Assembly (NCBI RefSeq): GCF_020253645.1
Contig: NZ_JADCBG010000110.1
Coordinates: 33,300 to 97,299, forward strand
Direction of reading: 5' to 3'
Origin: Phenylobacterium sp.
Lineage (GTDB): Bacteria > Pseudomonadota > Alphaproteobacteria > Caulobacterales > Caulobacteraceae
Length of the DNA stretch: 64,000 nucleotides
Shown here: one piece after another, positions 40,024 through 49,102 of the stretch
How the letters are laid out: each line of letters begins with the position of its first letter
Numbering within the stretch: position 1 is the first letter of the stretch
Position numbers and translations under genes: made by a program
Notes under the pieces: generated by a model
The model's database searches: none
What the model saw: the letters and a program-made list of their open reading frames with translations, nothing else
Told to the model about the DNA's origin: nothing

Positions 40024-40173
40024 AGTTTTCACGCTCCAATCGCCCGTTGACTGGGCAGGGTAAAGACTTCCGGGCCCGTGGCGCAGCTGACGGGTGGCAT
40101 GATGAGAAAACCCGGGCCTTCCCCGCTGTCGCCCCGGGAAGAGGCGCCGGGCGCCTGGGAATCGAGCGTATGG

Positions 40174-40209
40174 CGCCGGTCCGGCAGGGAATTCCCGGCG
40201 TCATTTTTT
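40174..40209 (+). terminator. possible attenuator terminator in the terC leader
   Basis: CGCCGG (40174-40179) pairs with CCGGCG (40195-40200), with a 15-base loop that itself includes the palindrome GGGAATTCCC overlapping the right arm. Three bases later comes a run of six T (40204-40209). This looks like a rho-independent terminator, but it lies 47 bases upstream of a gene on the same strand rather than after one, which suggests transcription attenuation. TerC-family genes are known targets of the yybP-ykoY manganese riboswitch; I could not find its conserved GGGGAGTA-type loop here. Confidence 0.45.
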
Positions 40210-40256
40210 GGCCCCCGGCTCTGGCGCCCTGCGAATTCAGGCCCTAGAAATGCCAC

Positions 40257-41027
40257 ATGGACGCCATAATTCCTCTCCTTACCGATCCCGCCGCCTGGGC
40301 GGCCCTGATCACCCTCATCGCGATGGAGGTGGTCCTCGGGATCGACAATCTGATCTTCATCTCCATCCTTTCGAACAAGCTGCCGGAGGCGCAGCGCCAG
40401 TTCGCCCGGCGGCTCGGCATCAGCCTGGCCCTGATCATGCGCCTGGCCCTTCTCTCGACCCTGGCCTGGCTTGTTCATCTGACGACACCGATCTTCTCTG
40501 TCGGCGGATCCGTGGCGGGGCTGGATCTCACCTTCTCCTGGCGTGACCTGATCCTGATCGCCGGCGGCCTGTTCCTGCTCTGGAAGGCCACCAAGGAAAT
40601 CCACGGCACGATGGATCCCAAGCCCGCAGACTTCCTCGACAAGACCGGCGTCGTGGTCACCAATTTCGGGGCGGTGATCGTCCAGATCATCCTGATCGAC
40701 ATGGTGTTCTCGATCGACTCGATCCTCACCGCCGTCGGAATGACCGATCACCTTCCGATCATGATCGTCGCGGTCATCATCACCGTCATGATCATGCTCG
40801 TGGCCGCCGACCCTCTGGCCGACTTCATCAACAACAATCCCAGCGTGGTCATGCTGGCCCTGGGCTTCCTGCTGATGATCGGGATGATCCTGGTGGCCGA
40901 CGGCTTCGGGGTCCACATCCCCAAGGGCTACATCTACGCCGCCATGGCCTTCTCGGTGGGGGTTGAGGCGCTCAACATCTTCGCCCGAAACGCCAAGTCC
41001 AAACGCGAGGGCGAGGCGAGCCAGTGA
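40257..41027 (+). CDS. TerC family integral membrane protein
   Basis: 256 residues, strongly hydrophobic with about seven to eight membrane helices. Family hallmarks are [20 protein letters not shown] near the N-terminus and [18 protein letters not shown] in the middle, the two acidic DN/DS motifs that line the probable transport site. Proteins of this family have been linked to manganese export and to metal loading of exported enzymes. A basic C-terminal tail (KSKREGE) faces the cytoplasm. The leader upstream is unusual and may control it. Confidence 0.93.
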   Translation: MDAIIPLLTDPAAWAALITLIAMEVVLGIDNLIFISILSNKLPEAQRQFARRLGISLALIMRLALLSTLAWLVHLTTPIFSVGGSVAGLDLTFSWRDLILIAGGLFLLWKATKEIHGTMDPKPADFLDKTGVVVTNFGAVIVQIILIDMVFSIDSILTAVGMTDHLPIMIVAVIITVMIMLVAADPLADFINNNPSVVMLALGFLLMIGMILVADGFGVHIPKGYIYAAMAFSVGVEALNIFARNAKSKREGEASQ

Positions 41028-41046
41028 CCGGGCCGTCGCCCGGGTC

Positions 41047-43209
41047 TCAGAAGAAGCTGTAGGGGTCGATATCGATGGTCACGCGGATGGAGCCCCGAGG
41101 CTTCATCCGCGCCCTCCAGGCGGCCATGTAGGCTGACAGATCAACCTGGCGGCTGGCCCGCACGAGGAAGCGGATCCGACGGCGTCCCCGCACCAGGGCG
41201 AGCGGGGCGTCCGCCGGGCCGTAGACCTCGACGCCCTCGGCGTTGGGGGCCAGGGCCGCCGCCTCCCGGACAAAGGCCCCGAGTGCAAGGGGGTCCCGGC
41301 CGGAGACCACTACGGCCGCCAGCCGGCCGAAGGGCGGCAGTCCCGCCAGCTCCCGCTCCTCAAGTTCGGTCCGCACGAAGGCGTCGCGGTCCTGGTCCCG
41401 GAGCGCCTGCATGACGGGATGGTCCGGCGCCCAGGTCTGGATCAGGGCGCGACCTGGACGGTCCCGCCGCCCGGCCCGGCCAGTCGCCTGGGCCAGAAGC
41501 TGAAAGGTGCGCTCGGCCGCCCTCAGGTCGCCGCCCCTCAGCCCGAGGTCCGCATCGACCACGCCCACCAGGGTGAGATTCGGGAAGTTATGCCCCTTCG
41601 CAGCCGCCTGGGTGGCCACCAGGATGTCGATGTCGCCGGACTCCATCGTCGCGACCAGGTCCCTGGCTTCCGCCGCGCTGCGCACCGTGTCCGACGAGAA
41701 CACCGCGATCCGGGCCTCCGGAAGGAGCGCGCGCGCCTCCTCCTCCAGCCGCTCGACGCCCGGCCCGATCGACACCAGCGAGTCCGCCGCGCCGCAGTGG
41801 GGACAGGCCGCGGGCCGGGGCATGGAAAAGCCGGTGAGGTGGCAGACGAGGCGGTTGGTGTAGCGGTGCTCCACCAGCCAGGAATCCGTGTCCGGAGCGG
41901 TGAGTTTCTGGCCGCAGGCCCGGCACAGGACGAGGGGGGCGTAGCCGCGGCGGTTCAGGAAGAGAAGGGTCTGTTCGCCGGCTGCGAGGGTCTCGGCCAT
42001 GGCGGCTGCGAGGGGGGGAGAGATCCACCGGCCTGTATCCGGCGGCGTCTCCCTCAGGTCCACCAGCGCGATGTCGGGAAGGCGGGCGGCGCCATGGCGG
42101 TCGGCGAGGCGCAGCCAGATGTAACGTCCCGCCTCTGCGTTGCGCAGGCTCTCCAGGGATGGGGTCGCGGAGGCCAGGATGACGGCGGCCCCCTCCAGCT
42201 TGGCGCGGACGACGGCGAGGTCCCGGGCCTGGTAGATGAAGCCGTCCTCCTGCTTGAAGGACGTGTCATGCTCCTCGTCGACCACCACCAGCCGTAGCCG
42301 GCGGAAGGGCAGGAAGAGGGCCGACCTGGCCCCGACCACAATCCGGCAGCGGCCCTCCGCCACGGCGTCCCAGACCTGCCGGCGGGCCGGCGGGGCGACC
42401 CCGGAATGCCACTCTCCCGGCGGGGCGCCGAAGCGCTCGGTCACCCGGGCGATGAGGGCCTGGGTCAGGGCGATCTCCGGCAGGAGGATCAGGACCTGGC
42501 CCTCCGGGTCGGCGGCCAGGGCGGCGCGCACCGCCTCCAGGTAGACCTCGGTCTTTCCCGAGCCGGTGACGCCGTCGAGCAGGGCCGCCCCGAAGCCGCC
42601 CCGTCCGATCATGGCCCTCAGGCTGTCCGCCGCCGCCGCCTGACTGGGGTTGAGAGGCGGCGCCGGCCGATCGAGGTCCGGCGGCCCGAAGCCATCCGGC
42701 CGGGGGGCAAGGCGCAGCTCGAGAGCGCCCTCGTCGACGAGGCCCTTGACCACGGCGGCCGAGACCCCGGCCCGCCGGGCGAGCTCGGCGGCGGCGGCGG
42801 GACCGGCGGCGGTGGCCTCCAGCGCCCGGGTCCGGGCGGGGGTGGACCGTGAGGGCTCGCGCCCTGTCGCGACCACCAGACGCTCGGGCCGGGGCAGGGG
42901 CGCCCGCGCGCCGCGCAGGGCGATGGCGAGGGGAAGGCCCGGCAGGTCGGCGGCGTAGCGGGCCGCCCACTGGACGAAGTCCACCGTGGCCGGGCTGAGC
43001 GGGGGCCCTTCGAGCCGGCCTGCGACAGGCTTCAGCGGCCGGTTGCCCCCGGCCCCTTCCCGGACGGCGCAGACCACGCCCTCGGCGAGGCGGGCGCCCA
43101 GGGGGACCCCGACACGCTCCCCGACGGACAGGCCAAGGCCCTCCGGCTCCTCGTAGTCGAAGGCCTCGGGCAGGGGCAGGGGCAGAAGGACGGAGACGAT
43201 GCGGTTCAT
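41047..43209 (-). CDS. priA: primosomal replication protein N' (PriA helicase)
   Basis: Fork-restart helicase, 720 residues. The start MNRIVSVLLPLPLPEAFDYE is the usual 3'-end-binding domain; the helicase core has DGVTGSGKTEVYLEAVRAA, VVDEEHDTSFKQEDG, LASATPSLESL, and ATQAAAKGHNFPNLTLVGVV. The ATG at 43209 follows GAGGAG; a TTG at 43221 is unlikely. The cysteine module is reduced. CRAC, a single cysteine in CHLT and CPHC remain, whereas the E. coli protein has four CxxC pairs. The inner metal site is therefore probably lost while the outer pairs could still bind one zinc. Confidence 0.95.
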   Translation of the reverse strand: MNRIVSVLLPLPLPEAFDYEEPEGLGLSVGERVGVPLGARLAEGVVCAVREGAGGNRPLKPVAGRLEGPPLSPATVDFVQWAARYAADLPGLPLAIALRGARAPLPRPERLVVATGREPSRSTPARTRALEATAAGPAAAAELARRAGVSAAVVKGLVDEGALELRLAPRPDGFGPPDLDRPAPPLNPSQAAAADSLRAMIGRGGFGAALLDGVTGSGKTEVYLEAVRAALAADPEGQVLILLPEIALTQALIARVTERFGAPPGEWHSGVAPPARRQVWDAVAEGRCRIVVGARSALFLPFRRLRLVVVDEEHDTSFKQEDGFIYQARDLAVVRAKLEGAAVILASATPSLESLRNAEAGRYIWLRLADRHGAARLPDIALVDLRETPPDTGRWISPPLAAAMAETLAAGEQTLLFLNRRGYAPLVLCRACGQKLTAPDTDSWLVEHRYTNRLVCHLTGFSMPRPAACPHCGAADSLVSIGPGVERLEEEARALLPEARIAVFSSDTVRSAAEARDLVATMESGDIDILVATQAAAKGHNFPNLTLVGVVDADLGLRGGDLRAAERTFQLLAQATGRAGRRDRPGRALIQTWAPDHPVMQALRDQDRDAFVRTELEERELAGLPPFGRLAAVVVSGRDPLALGAFVREAAALAPNAEGVEVYGPADAPLALVRGRRRIRFLVRASRQVDLSAYMAAWRARMKPRGSIRVTIDIDPYSFF

Positions 43210-43332
43210 GCCTCTCCTCAATAGCCCGCCCGGGCCGCCGACGCCTCAGCTTCCTGAAGCGCGCCCGTCAGGGCTTCCGGGCGGACGCGGGGAGTCCTAC
43301 AAGACTGCTTCAACAAAAGCGGACGCAGCCCG

Positions 43333-43986
43333 ATGCAACTCTTCCTCGACACCACCGACGTCGTGGTCCTGAAGGACCTCGCCGCCACAGGCCTGGTCGA
43401 CGGCGTGACCACCAACCCGACGCTGATCGCCAAGTCGGGCCGGCCCATGTTCGACGTCATCGCCGAGATCTGCGAACTGGTGGAAGGCCCGGTCAGCGCC
43501 GAGGTCGCCGCCACCGACGTGGCCGGCATGCTGGCGGAGGGCGCCAAGCTCGCCGCCCTCGCGCCGAACGTGGTGGTCAAGGTCCCGCTCACCCGCGAGG
43601 GCCTCGTCGCCACCTCGGAGTTCGCCGTCCAGGGCATCCAGACCAACGTCACCCTCTGCTTCTCCGCCGCCCAGGCCCTGCTCGCGGCGAAGGCCGGCGC
43701 CAGCTACATCTCGCCCTTCATCGGCCGCCTCGACGACCACGGGGCCGAGGGCATGGACCTCATCACCGAGATCCGGGCCATCTACGACAACTATGACTTC
43801 GACACCGAGATCCTCGCCGCCTCCATCCGCAGCCCGGCCCACGTCACGGCCGCGGCCCTCTGCGGCGCGGACTGCGCGACGATTCCGCCAGACGTCTTCA
43901 CCGCCCTCTTCAAGCACCCGTTAACCGAAAAGGGGCTTTCTCAGTTCCTGAGCGACTGGGCCGCAACGGGACAGTCGATTCTCTGA
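43333..43986 (+). CDS. transaldolase, TalC/fructose-6-phosphate aldolase-like
   Basis: 217-residue class I aldolase of the short transaldolase family. Start [20 protein letters not shown], then [13 protein letters not shown], the Schiff-base lysine in [33 protein letters not shown], and [14 protein letters not shown]. The C-terminus has [20 protein letters not shown]. The length fits the compact subfamily rather than full transaldolase. It is divergent from priA and 18 bases upstream of the DUF484 gene, likely co-transcribed with it and xerC. Whether it acts as transaldolase or as fructose-6-phosphate aldolase cannot be decided. Confidence 0.92.
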   Translation: MQLFLDTTDVVVLKDLAATGLVDGVTTNPTLIAKSGRPMFDVIAEICELVEGPVSAEVAATDVAGMLAEGAKLAALAPNVVVKVPLTREGLVATSEFAVQGIQTNVTLCFSAAQALLAAKAGASYISPFIGRLDDHGAEGMDLITEIRAIYDNYDFDTEILAASIRSPAHVTAAALCGADCATIPPDVFTALFKHPLTEKGLSQFLSDWAATGQSIL

Positions 43987-44004
43987 ACCGAGGGGCGGGA
44001 ACTC

Positions 44005-44679
44005 ATGGCCGGTGCGGGTGAAGCCGAACTTCAGGAGGGGCCCGGGCCGGAGACGGTGCGCGCCGCCCTTCTGCGCCGCCCTGACATCCTCACCGGTGAC
44101 CCCGAGACCCTCCAGGCCCTCGGCCTGGCCCTTCGGCCCGACGCCCGTGTGGTGGAGTTCGGACCCGCAGCCCTGGCCCGGGTCAGCGAGGCCGCCCGCG
44201 CCGAGAGCGAGGCAAGGGCCCGCCTTGAGGCGGTCGCGCGCGCCAACTTCGTCGCCCAGGCCCAGACCCGGGAGGCCGTGATCGACCTGCTCGACGCGCG
44301 CACCCCGGCGGACCTCGCCCTGCGCCTCGACGAGATCGCCCGGGTCCGGTTCGGCCTGCAGGCGGGCGCCCTGGGGCTGGAGGGATCCCAGCCGCCGGAG
44401 GGGTGGCGACAGCTGCCCGACGGCGCCCTCGCCCGGCTTCTGGAGGATGACGCCGACCTCCTGCTCGGCTTTCGCCCCACGGCCCTTGGCCTGTTCGGCG
44501 ACCAGGCGCCGTTCATCCGGTCCATGGCCCTGGCCCGGCTCAACCTTCCCGGCGGGCCCGGCCTGATGGGCTTTGGCTCAGGCGATCCCGAAGGGTTCAC
44601 GCCCGACATGGGCCCCGAGCTGGTGGCCTTCATGGCGCGCGTGACCGAACGCCTGGCCCGGCGGCTGATGGGGGACTGA
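44005..44679 (+). CDS. DUF484 family protein
   Basis: 224 residues of the DUF484 family, a GAF-like fold commonly found next to xerC. Seen are VRAALLRRPDILTGDPETL, the coiled segment ARVSEAARAESEARARLEAV, and SMALARLNLPGGPGLMGFGS followed by AFMARVTERLARRLMGD. ATG at 44005 is the plausible start. Its stop overlaps the xerC ATG (TGATG), so the pair is translationally coupled. The molecular role is unknown; association with chromosome-dimer resolution is inferred only from conserved neighbourhood. Confidence 0.9.
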   Translation: MAGAGEAELQEGPGPETVRAALLRRPDILTGDPETLQALGLALRPDARVVEFGPAALARVSEAARAESEARARLEAVARANFVAQAQTREAVIDLLDARTPADLALRLDEIARVRFGLQAGALGLEGSQPPEGWRQLPDGALARLLEDDADLLLGFRPTALGLFGDQAPFIRSMALARLNLPGGPGLMGFGSGDPEGFTPDMGPELVAFMARVTERLARRLMGD

Positions 44680-45593
44680 TGGACGCCCGGGCGGCCCTCG
44701 GCCTCTGGCTGGAGCACCTGGAGCAGGAGCGTCGGCTCTCCCCTCGCACCCTCGCGGCCTACGGCTTCATCGGCCGGCGTTACCTGGCCTTCCTGGAGGG
44801 ACATCGGGGGGGGGCCCTGTCGGCCGACGACCTGGGAAAGATCAGCGCTGCGGAGATTCGCGCCTGGCTGGCCGTGCTGCGGCAGGGGGAGACGCCGCTC
44901 TCGCCCCGCTCGCTCTCCCAGTCCCTCTCGGCGATCCGGACCTTCCACGGCTTCCTCGACCGGCGTCTTGCGATCGCCAACGCCGCCCTGGCCCTGGTCC
45001 GCGGGCCTCGCGTCAAGCCGACGGCGCCGCGACCTGTCACCGAGTCCCAGGCGGTGGAGCTCCTGGCCGAACCGGGGCTCGACGCCGGGCTCGATCCCTG
45101 GGAGGCGGCCCGGGACGAGGCCGTCCTGACCCTGCTCTACGGCTGCGGACTTCGGATCTCCGAGGCCCTGTCCCTGCGCCGGTGCGACGCCCCCCTCGGC
45201 GAGGCCCTTAGGATCACGGGCAAGGGGTCGAAGACGCGGATGGTCCCGGTCCTGCCCCGGGTGGCGCAGGCGGTGGAGACCTATCTCCGGACCCTGCCTT
45301 TTCCGCTCGCGCCGGATGAACCCCTGTTCCGGGCCCGCCGGGGCGGGCCTCTGTCCCCCCGCCATGTCCAGGCGACGGTCCAGGGGATGCGGGGGCGGCT
45401 GGGCCTCCCGGACAGCGCCACGCCCCACGCCCTGCGGCATGCCTTCGCGACCCACCTTCTGGGCGCGGGCGCCGACCTCAGATCCATCCAGGAACTGCTG
45501 GGCCACGCCTCGCTCTCCACCACCCAGCGCTACACCCAGGTCGATTCCGCCGCCTTGCTCAGGGCCTATACAGCCGCTCACCCGAGAAGCTAA
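44679..45593 (+). CDS. xerC: tyrosine recombinase XerC
   Basis: 304 residues. The N-terminal SAM-like core-binding domain (LEHLEQERRLSPRTLAAY) is followed by the catalytic domain with all family residues: arginine in YGCGLRISEALSL, lysine in ITGKGSKTRMVPV, HALRHAFATHLL, and the nucleophile in LGHASLSTTQRYTQV. It resolves chromosome dimers with XerD at dif. The gene begins at ATG 44679 overlapping DUF484. No dif-like site was recognised nearby. No phage or integron features surround it, so it is the housekeeping copy. Confidence 0.95.
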   Translation: MDARAALGLWLEHLEQERRLSPRTLAAYGFIGRRYLAFLEGHRGGALSADDLGKISAAEIRAWLAVLRQGETPLSPRSLSQSLSAIRTFHGFLDRRLAIANAALALVRGPRVKPTAPRPVTESQAVELLAEPGLDAGLDPWEAARDEAVLTLLYGCGLRISEALSLRRCDAPLGEALRITGKGSKTRMVPVLPRVAQAVETYLRTLPFPLAPDEPLFRARRGGPLSPRHVQATVQGMRGRLGLPDSATPHALRHAFATHLLGAGADLRSIQELLGHASLSTTQRYTQVDSAALLRAYTAAHPRS

Positions 45594-45661
45594 GAATCGA
45601 CGACCCTGATGATCGGCTCTTGCCGGCGTTCAGAAGAGTTTCACCACCATGAGGTTTCCGC

Positions 45662-46426
45662 ATGCGACCCGTGAACGTTTTCGCCTCCGGCGCAGCCCTT
45701 CTTCTCTTGGCGGCGTCTGGCGCCCATGGTGAGAACGCCCCCGACAACGGCACGGACCCGACAAAGCTGAACAGACAGGTCCAGACGACCTGGGAGCGCC
45801 TGGACCTGGAGGGCGGTTTCAGGAGCGATACCCTGAAGGTGAACTATACGACGCCCCTCGGGGCGAAGCAGGACTGGAGCGTCCGCTACCGGGTTCCTCT
45901 CGCTTCGGTCGATGTCCGGGGAGAGGAGGACTATGGCCTGGGCGACGCCTCCGTGCAGGTGGCGCATGTGTTGGCCCTCAACCGCCAGGGCGGCTGGGTC
46001 ATCCTGGGGGAGATGATCTTCGACACGGCGTCCCGCGACGAGCTCGGCACGGGGAAGAACGTTCTCAAGGGCACCCTGGTCAAGGCCTGGTTCTTCAATG
46101 ACGGCGCCATCTTCGCTCCGGCCCTCGTCCACTCGGAGTCGCTCTGGGGTGATGACCGAAGGCGGGATGTCCGGACCACCTCCATGGATTTCTACTTTGT
46201 CCCCAAGCTGAAGGATCCGCGGAACCTGATCACGGTCGACCCTTCGATCAACAGGGACTGGAAGTCCGAGAAGACCTTCCTTGGTCTCGCCGTGACCTAT
46301 GGCCGGGTTCTGGGTCCCGCATTTGGCGGCAGGGGCATCATCACGGTGAAACCCACGGTCTTCGCCGGTGGGGACCGCCCGGGGGACTGGGGGCTGGAGG
46401 TCGGCTACAAGGTTATCGGCTTCTGA
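45662..46426 (+). CDS. exported outer-membrane-type beta-rich protein, hypothetical
   Basis: 254 residues. A signal peptide spans about 1-23 (VFASGAALLLLAASGAHGE). The mature part is an alternation of short polar and aromatic strands (DTLKVNYTTPLG, QDWSVRYRVPLA, GGWVILGEMIFDT) ending in an aromatic residue (YKVIGF), which fits a small outer-membrane barrel. It resembles the loose family of MetA-pathway or transporter-like barrels but no firm homologue is recognised. It follows xerC by 68 bases and is convergent with lpdA. Function unknown. Confidence 0.7.
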   Translation: MRPVNVFASGAALLLLAASGAHGENAPDNGTDPTKLNRQVQTTWERLDLEGGFRSDTLKVNYTTPLGAKQDWSVRYRVPLASVDVRGEEDYGLGDASVQVAHVLALNRQGGWVILGEMIFDTASRDELGTGKNVLKGTLVKAWFFNDGAIFAPALVHSESLWGDDRRRDVRTTSMDFYFVPKLKDPRNLITVDPSINRDWKSEKTFLGLAVTYGRVLGPAFGGRGIITVKPTVFAGGDRPGDWGLEVGYKVIGF

Positions 46427-46447
46427 GCCTGACCCGCTGACAGGCCG

Positions 46448-47845
46448 TCAGGCCTGCATGGTCCAGCCCTCCACCCCCATGGCGGCCTGCCGGCCGGCCT
46501 CGGAGCGCGTCGGGTGGGGGTGGCAGATCCGGGCGATGTCCTCGCTGGCCGCCCGGAAGGCCATGGCGACGCAATATTCGCCGATGAGCTCGCCAGCCTG
46601 CGGCCCCAGGATGTGCACGCCCAGGATTTCATCGGTGGCGGCGTCGGCCAGGACCTTCACGAAGCCGTCGGTCTCATGGTTGATCTTGGCCCGGCTGTTG
46701 GCGGCGAAGGGGAACTTGCCGGCCTTGTAAGCTCGCCCCTCGGCCTTGAGCTGCTCCTCGTTGCGGCCGACCCAGGCGACTTCCGGCGTCGTATAGACCA
46801 CGCTGGGCACCAGGTTGTAGTCCACGTGCCCGGCCTTTCCGGCGATGAGCTCGATGCAGGCGACCCCATCCTCCTCGGCCTTGTGGGCCAGCATGGGGCC
46901 GTGGATCACGTCGCCGACCGCCCAGACGCCCGCCGCAGAGGTCCGGAAATGATCGGTCTCGATGAAGCCGCGGGCGTCGGGGACGATCCCCACGGTCTCC
47001 AGGCCGAGGCCGGCGGTGTAGGGCCGGCGGCCGATCGCCAGCAGGACGCGGTCGGCCGACAGGGTCTCGGCGCCGCCGCCGGCGGCGGGCTCCACCGTGA
47101 GCTCGACCCTGGACTTGCCAGCCTTGGCCCCGGTCACCTTGGACCCCAGCCGGAAGTTGACGCCCTGCTTGGTCAGGATTCTCTGGAAGGTCTTCGCCAC
47201 CTCGGCGTCCATGCCGGGACAGATCCGGTCGAGGTACTCGATCACCGTCACCTCGGCCCCCAGCCGGCGCCAGACCGAGCCGAGTTCGAGCCCGATGATG
47301 CCGGCGCCGATGACGATCATCGTCTTCGGGACCTCGGCCAGGGACAGGGCCCCCGTGGAGTCGACGATCCGTTCCCCGTCCACCGCCACGCCGGGCAGGC
47401 CGGAAGGCTCCGAGCCTGTGGCGATGACGATGTTGCGGGCCTCGAGGGTCACGGTCTTGCCGTCCGCGCCGTCGACCTCGACCCTGCCGGGCCCGGCCAG
47501 GCGACCTTTTCCAAGAATCCGCTCGACCTTGTTCTTCTTCATCAGGAAGTCCACGCCCTTGGTCAGGGCTGACACCGACTCGTCCTTCTGCGCCATCATC
47601 TGGGTGAGGTTGAGCCGCGGGGAGACCTCGATGCCCAGGTGCTCGAACTCCCGGTTCGCCGCCTCGTAGAGCTCTGAGGCGTGAAGCAGGGCCTTGGACG
47701 GCATGCAGCCGACATTGAGGCAGGTGCCGCCGAGGGTTTCTCGCATTTCAATGATGGCGGCCTTCAGGCCAAGCTGGCCGGCGCGGATGGCGGCGTTGTA
47801 GCCGCCGGGGCCGCCCCCGATGATGACGACGTCGTACTGGGACAT
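46448..47845 (-). CDS. lpdA: dihydrolipoyl dehydrogenase (E3)
   Basis: FAD disulfide oxidoreductase that reoxidises lipoamide for 2-oxoacid dehydrogenase complexes. At 465 residues it is typical. FAD site VIIGGGPGGYNAAIRAGQLG, the redox disulfide in GGTCLNVGCMPSKALLH, NAD site IVIGAGIIGLELGSVW, and the C-terminal catalytic histidine in CHPHPTRSEA. It is the last gene of the operon sucC-sucD-sucA-sucB-lpdA, 32 bases after sucB, which marks it as the E3 of the 2-oxoglutarate dehydrogenase. Confidence 0.97.
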   Translation of the reverse strand: MSQYDVVIIGGGPGGYNAAIRAGQLGLKAAIIEMRETLGGTCLNVGCMPSKALLHASELYEAANREFEHLGIEVSPRLNLTQMMAQKDESVSALTKGVDFLMKKNKVERILGKGRLAGPGRVEVDGADGKTVTLEARNIVIATGSEPSGLPGVAVDGERIVDSTGALSLAEVPKTMIVIGAGIIGLELGSVWRRLGAEVTVIEYLDRICPGMDAEVAKTFQRILTKQGVNFRLGSKVTGAKAGKSRVELTVEPAAGGGAETLSADRVLLAIGRRPYTAGLGLETVGIVPDARGFIETDHFRTSAAGVWAVGDVIHGPMLAHKAEEDGVACIELIAGKAGHVDYNLVPSVVYTTPEVAWVGRNEEQLKAEGRAYKAGKFPFAANSRAKINHETDGFVKVLADAATDEILGVHILGPQAGELIGEYCVAMAFRAASEDIARICHPHPTRSEAGRQAAMGVEGWTMQA

Positions 47846-47877
47846 GGCGCTTCCTTACCCGGTCGGGCCTGAGGGGT

Positions 47878-49086
47878 TCAGATATCGAGCAGCAGGCGTT
47901 GCGGGTCCTCGATGGCTTCCTTGACCCGGACCAGGAAGGTCACGGCGCCCTGGCCGTCGACGATGCGGTGGTCGTAGGACAGGGCCAGGTACATCATCGG
48001 CCGGATCACCACCTGCCCGTTCACGGCCACGGGGCGCTCCTGGATCTTGTGCATGCCCAGGATGCCCGACTGCGGGGCGTTGAGGATGGGCGTCGACATG
48101 AGCGAGCCATAGACCCCGCCGTTCGAAATGGTGAAGGTGCCGCCCTGCAGGTCGTCAAGGGCCAGGGCGCCGTCCCGGGCCTTCTTGCCAAGCTCGCCGA
48201 TGGCCTTTTCGATCCCCGCCAGGGAAAGCGCGTCGGCGTCGCGCACCACCGGCACGACCAGGCCGCGCTCGGTGCCGACGGCGACCCCGATGTCGTAGTG
48301 GTTCTTGTAGATCAGGTCCTGGCCGTCGATCTCGGCGTTGACCTCGGGCACGGACTTCAGGGCGTGGATGCAGGCCCGGACGAAGAAGCCCATGAAGCCC
48401 ATCTTGACGCCGTGAGTCTTCTCGAAGGCGTCCTTGTAGGTGTTTCGCAGGGCCATGACGGCGCTCATGTCGACCTCGTTGAAGGTCGTCAGCATGGCGG
48501 CCGTCTGCTGGGCCTCCTTCAGGCGGCGGGCGATGGTCTGCCGCAGCCGGGTCATGCGGATGCGCTCTTCCCGGGCGTGGAGCTCGCGGGGAGCGGAGGC
48601 GGCGGGGGCCGGCGGCGGGGCGGCGGCGCGGGCCTCGAGGGCGGCAAGGGCGTCAGCCTTGGTGACCCGCCCGCCCTTGCCGGAGCCGGGGATGGCGGCC
48701 GGGTCCAGTCCGCCCTCGGCGGCGATGCGCTGGGCGGAAGGCGCAAGGACCGCCGCGGCGGGCGCCTTGGCCGGCGCAGGGGCGGGGGCCGGAGCCGCGG
48801 CGGGCGCCTTGGCGGGAGCCGGCTTTGCGGCAGGGGCGGCGGCGGCCGCAGCGCCTTCCTTGACGCGGCCAAGGACAGCGCCGGGTTCGACCGTGGCGCC
48901 CTCCTCGGCGGAAATCGATTCCAGCACCCCGTCTGCGGGGGCGGCGACCTCAAGACTCACCTTGTCGGTCTCGAGCTCGACCAGGATCTCGTCCTTGCGA
49001 ACCGCGTCGCCGGGCTTCTTGGTCCAGCGCGCCACAGTGGCCTCGGAGACGGATTCCCCGAGGGCGGGGGTCATGATGTCGGCCAT
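47878..49086 (-). CDS. sucB: dihydrolipoyllysine succinyltransferase (E2 of 2-oxoglutarate dehydrogenase)
   Basis: 402 residues with one lipoyl domain (lysine in [19 protein letters not shown], about residues 36-54), a long Ala/Pro linker, a peripheral-subunit-binding domain ([20 protein letters not shown]), a second short linker, and the catalytic domain ending in [20 protein letters not shown] with catalytic HxxxDG. It forms the core to which E1 (SucA) and E3 (LpdA) dock. ATG at 49086 is 16 bases after the sucA stop. Confidence 0.97.
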   Translation of the reverse strand: MADIMTPALGESVSEATVARWTKKPGDAVRKDEILVELETDKVSLEVAAPADGVLESISAEEGATVEPGAVLGRVKEGAAAAAAPAAKPAPAKAPAAAPAPAPAPAKAPAAAVLAPSAQRIAAEGGLDPAAIPGSGKGGRVTKADALAALEARAAAPPPAPAASAPRELHAREERIRMTRLRQTIARRLKEAQQTAAMLTTFNEVDMSAVMALRNTYKDAFEKTHGVKMGFMGFFVRACIHALKSVPEVNAEIDGQDLIYKNHYDIGVAVGTERGLVVPVVRDADALSLAGIEKAIGELGKKARDGALALDDLQGGTFTISNGGVYGSLMSTPILNAPQSGILGMHKIQERPVAVNGQVVIRPMMYLALSYDHRIVDGQGAVTFLVRVKEAIEDPQRLLLDI

Positions 49087-49102
49087 GGTCGTGTCCTTGG
49101 GT

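Larger units (their letters stand above)
39861..40256. other. AT-rich island and terC leader, no confident gene
   Basis: This is the main non-coding stretch of the window. Bases 39861 to about 40030 are visibly AT-rich (about one third G+C by eye) inside DNA that is around 70 percent G+C. They include TATAAT at 39918-39923 and a TTTTATATATTC tract near 39957. From about 40042 the composition returns to GC-rich. The rest is a strongly self-complementary leader with CCCGGG repeats, AGGCGCC/GGCGCCT arms and a terminator-like hairpin ahead of the TerC-family gene. No tRNA or known RNA was recognised. Confidence 0.6.

Noticed and set aside
40042..40256. Confident yybP-ykoY riboswitch call
   Set aside because: The gene family and attenuator layout fit, but the conserved GGGGAGTA-type loop was not found, so only an unidentified structured leader is reported.
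44679..45593. Integrase of a mobile element
   Set aside because: The gene sits in the DUF484-xerC arrangement with full XerC motifs and no attachment-site repeats, tRNA or phage genes nearby.
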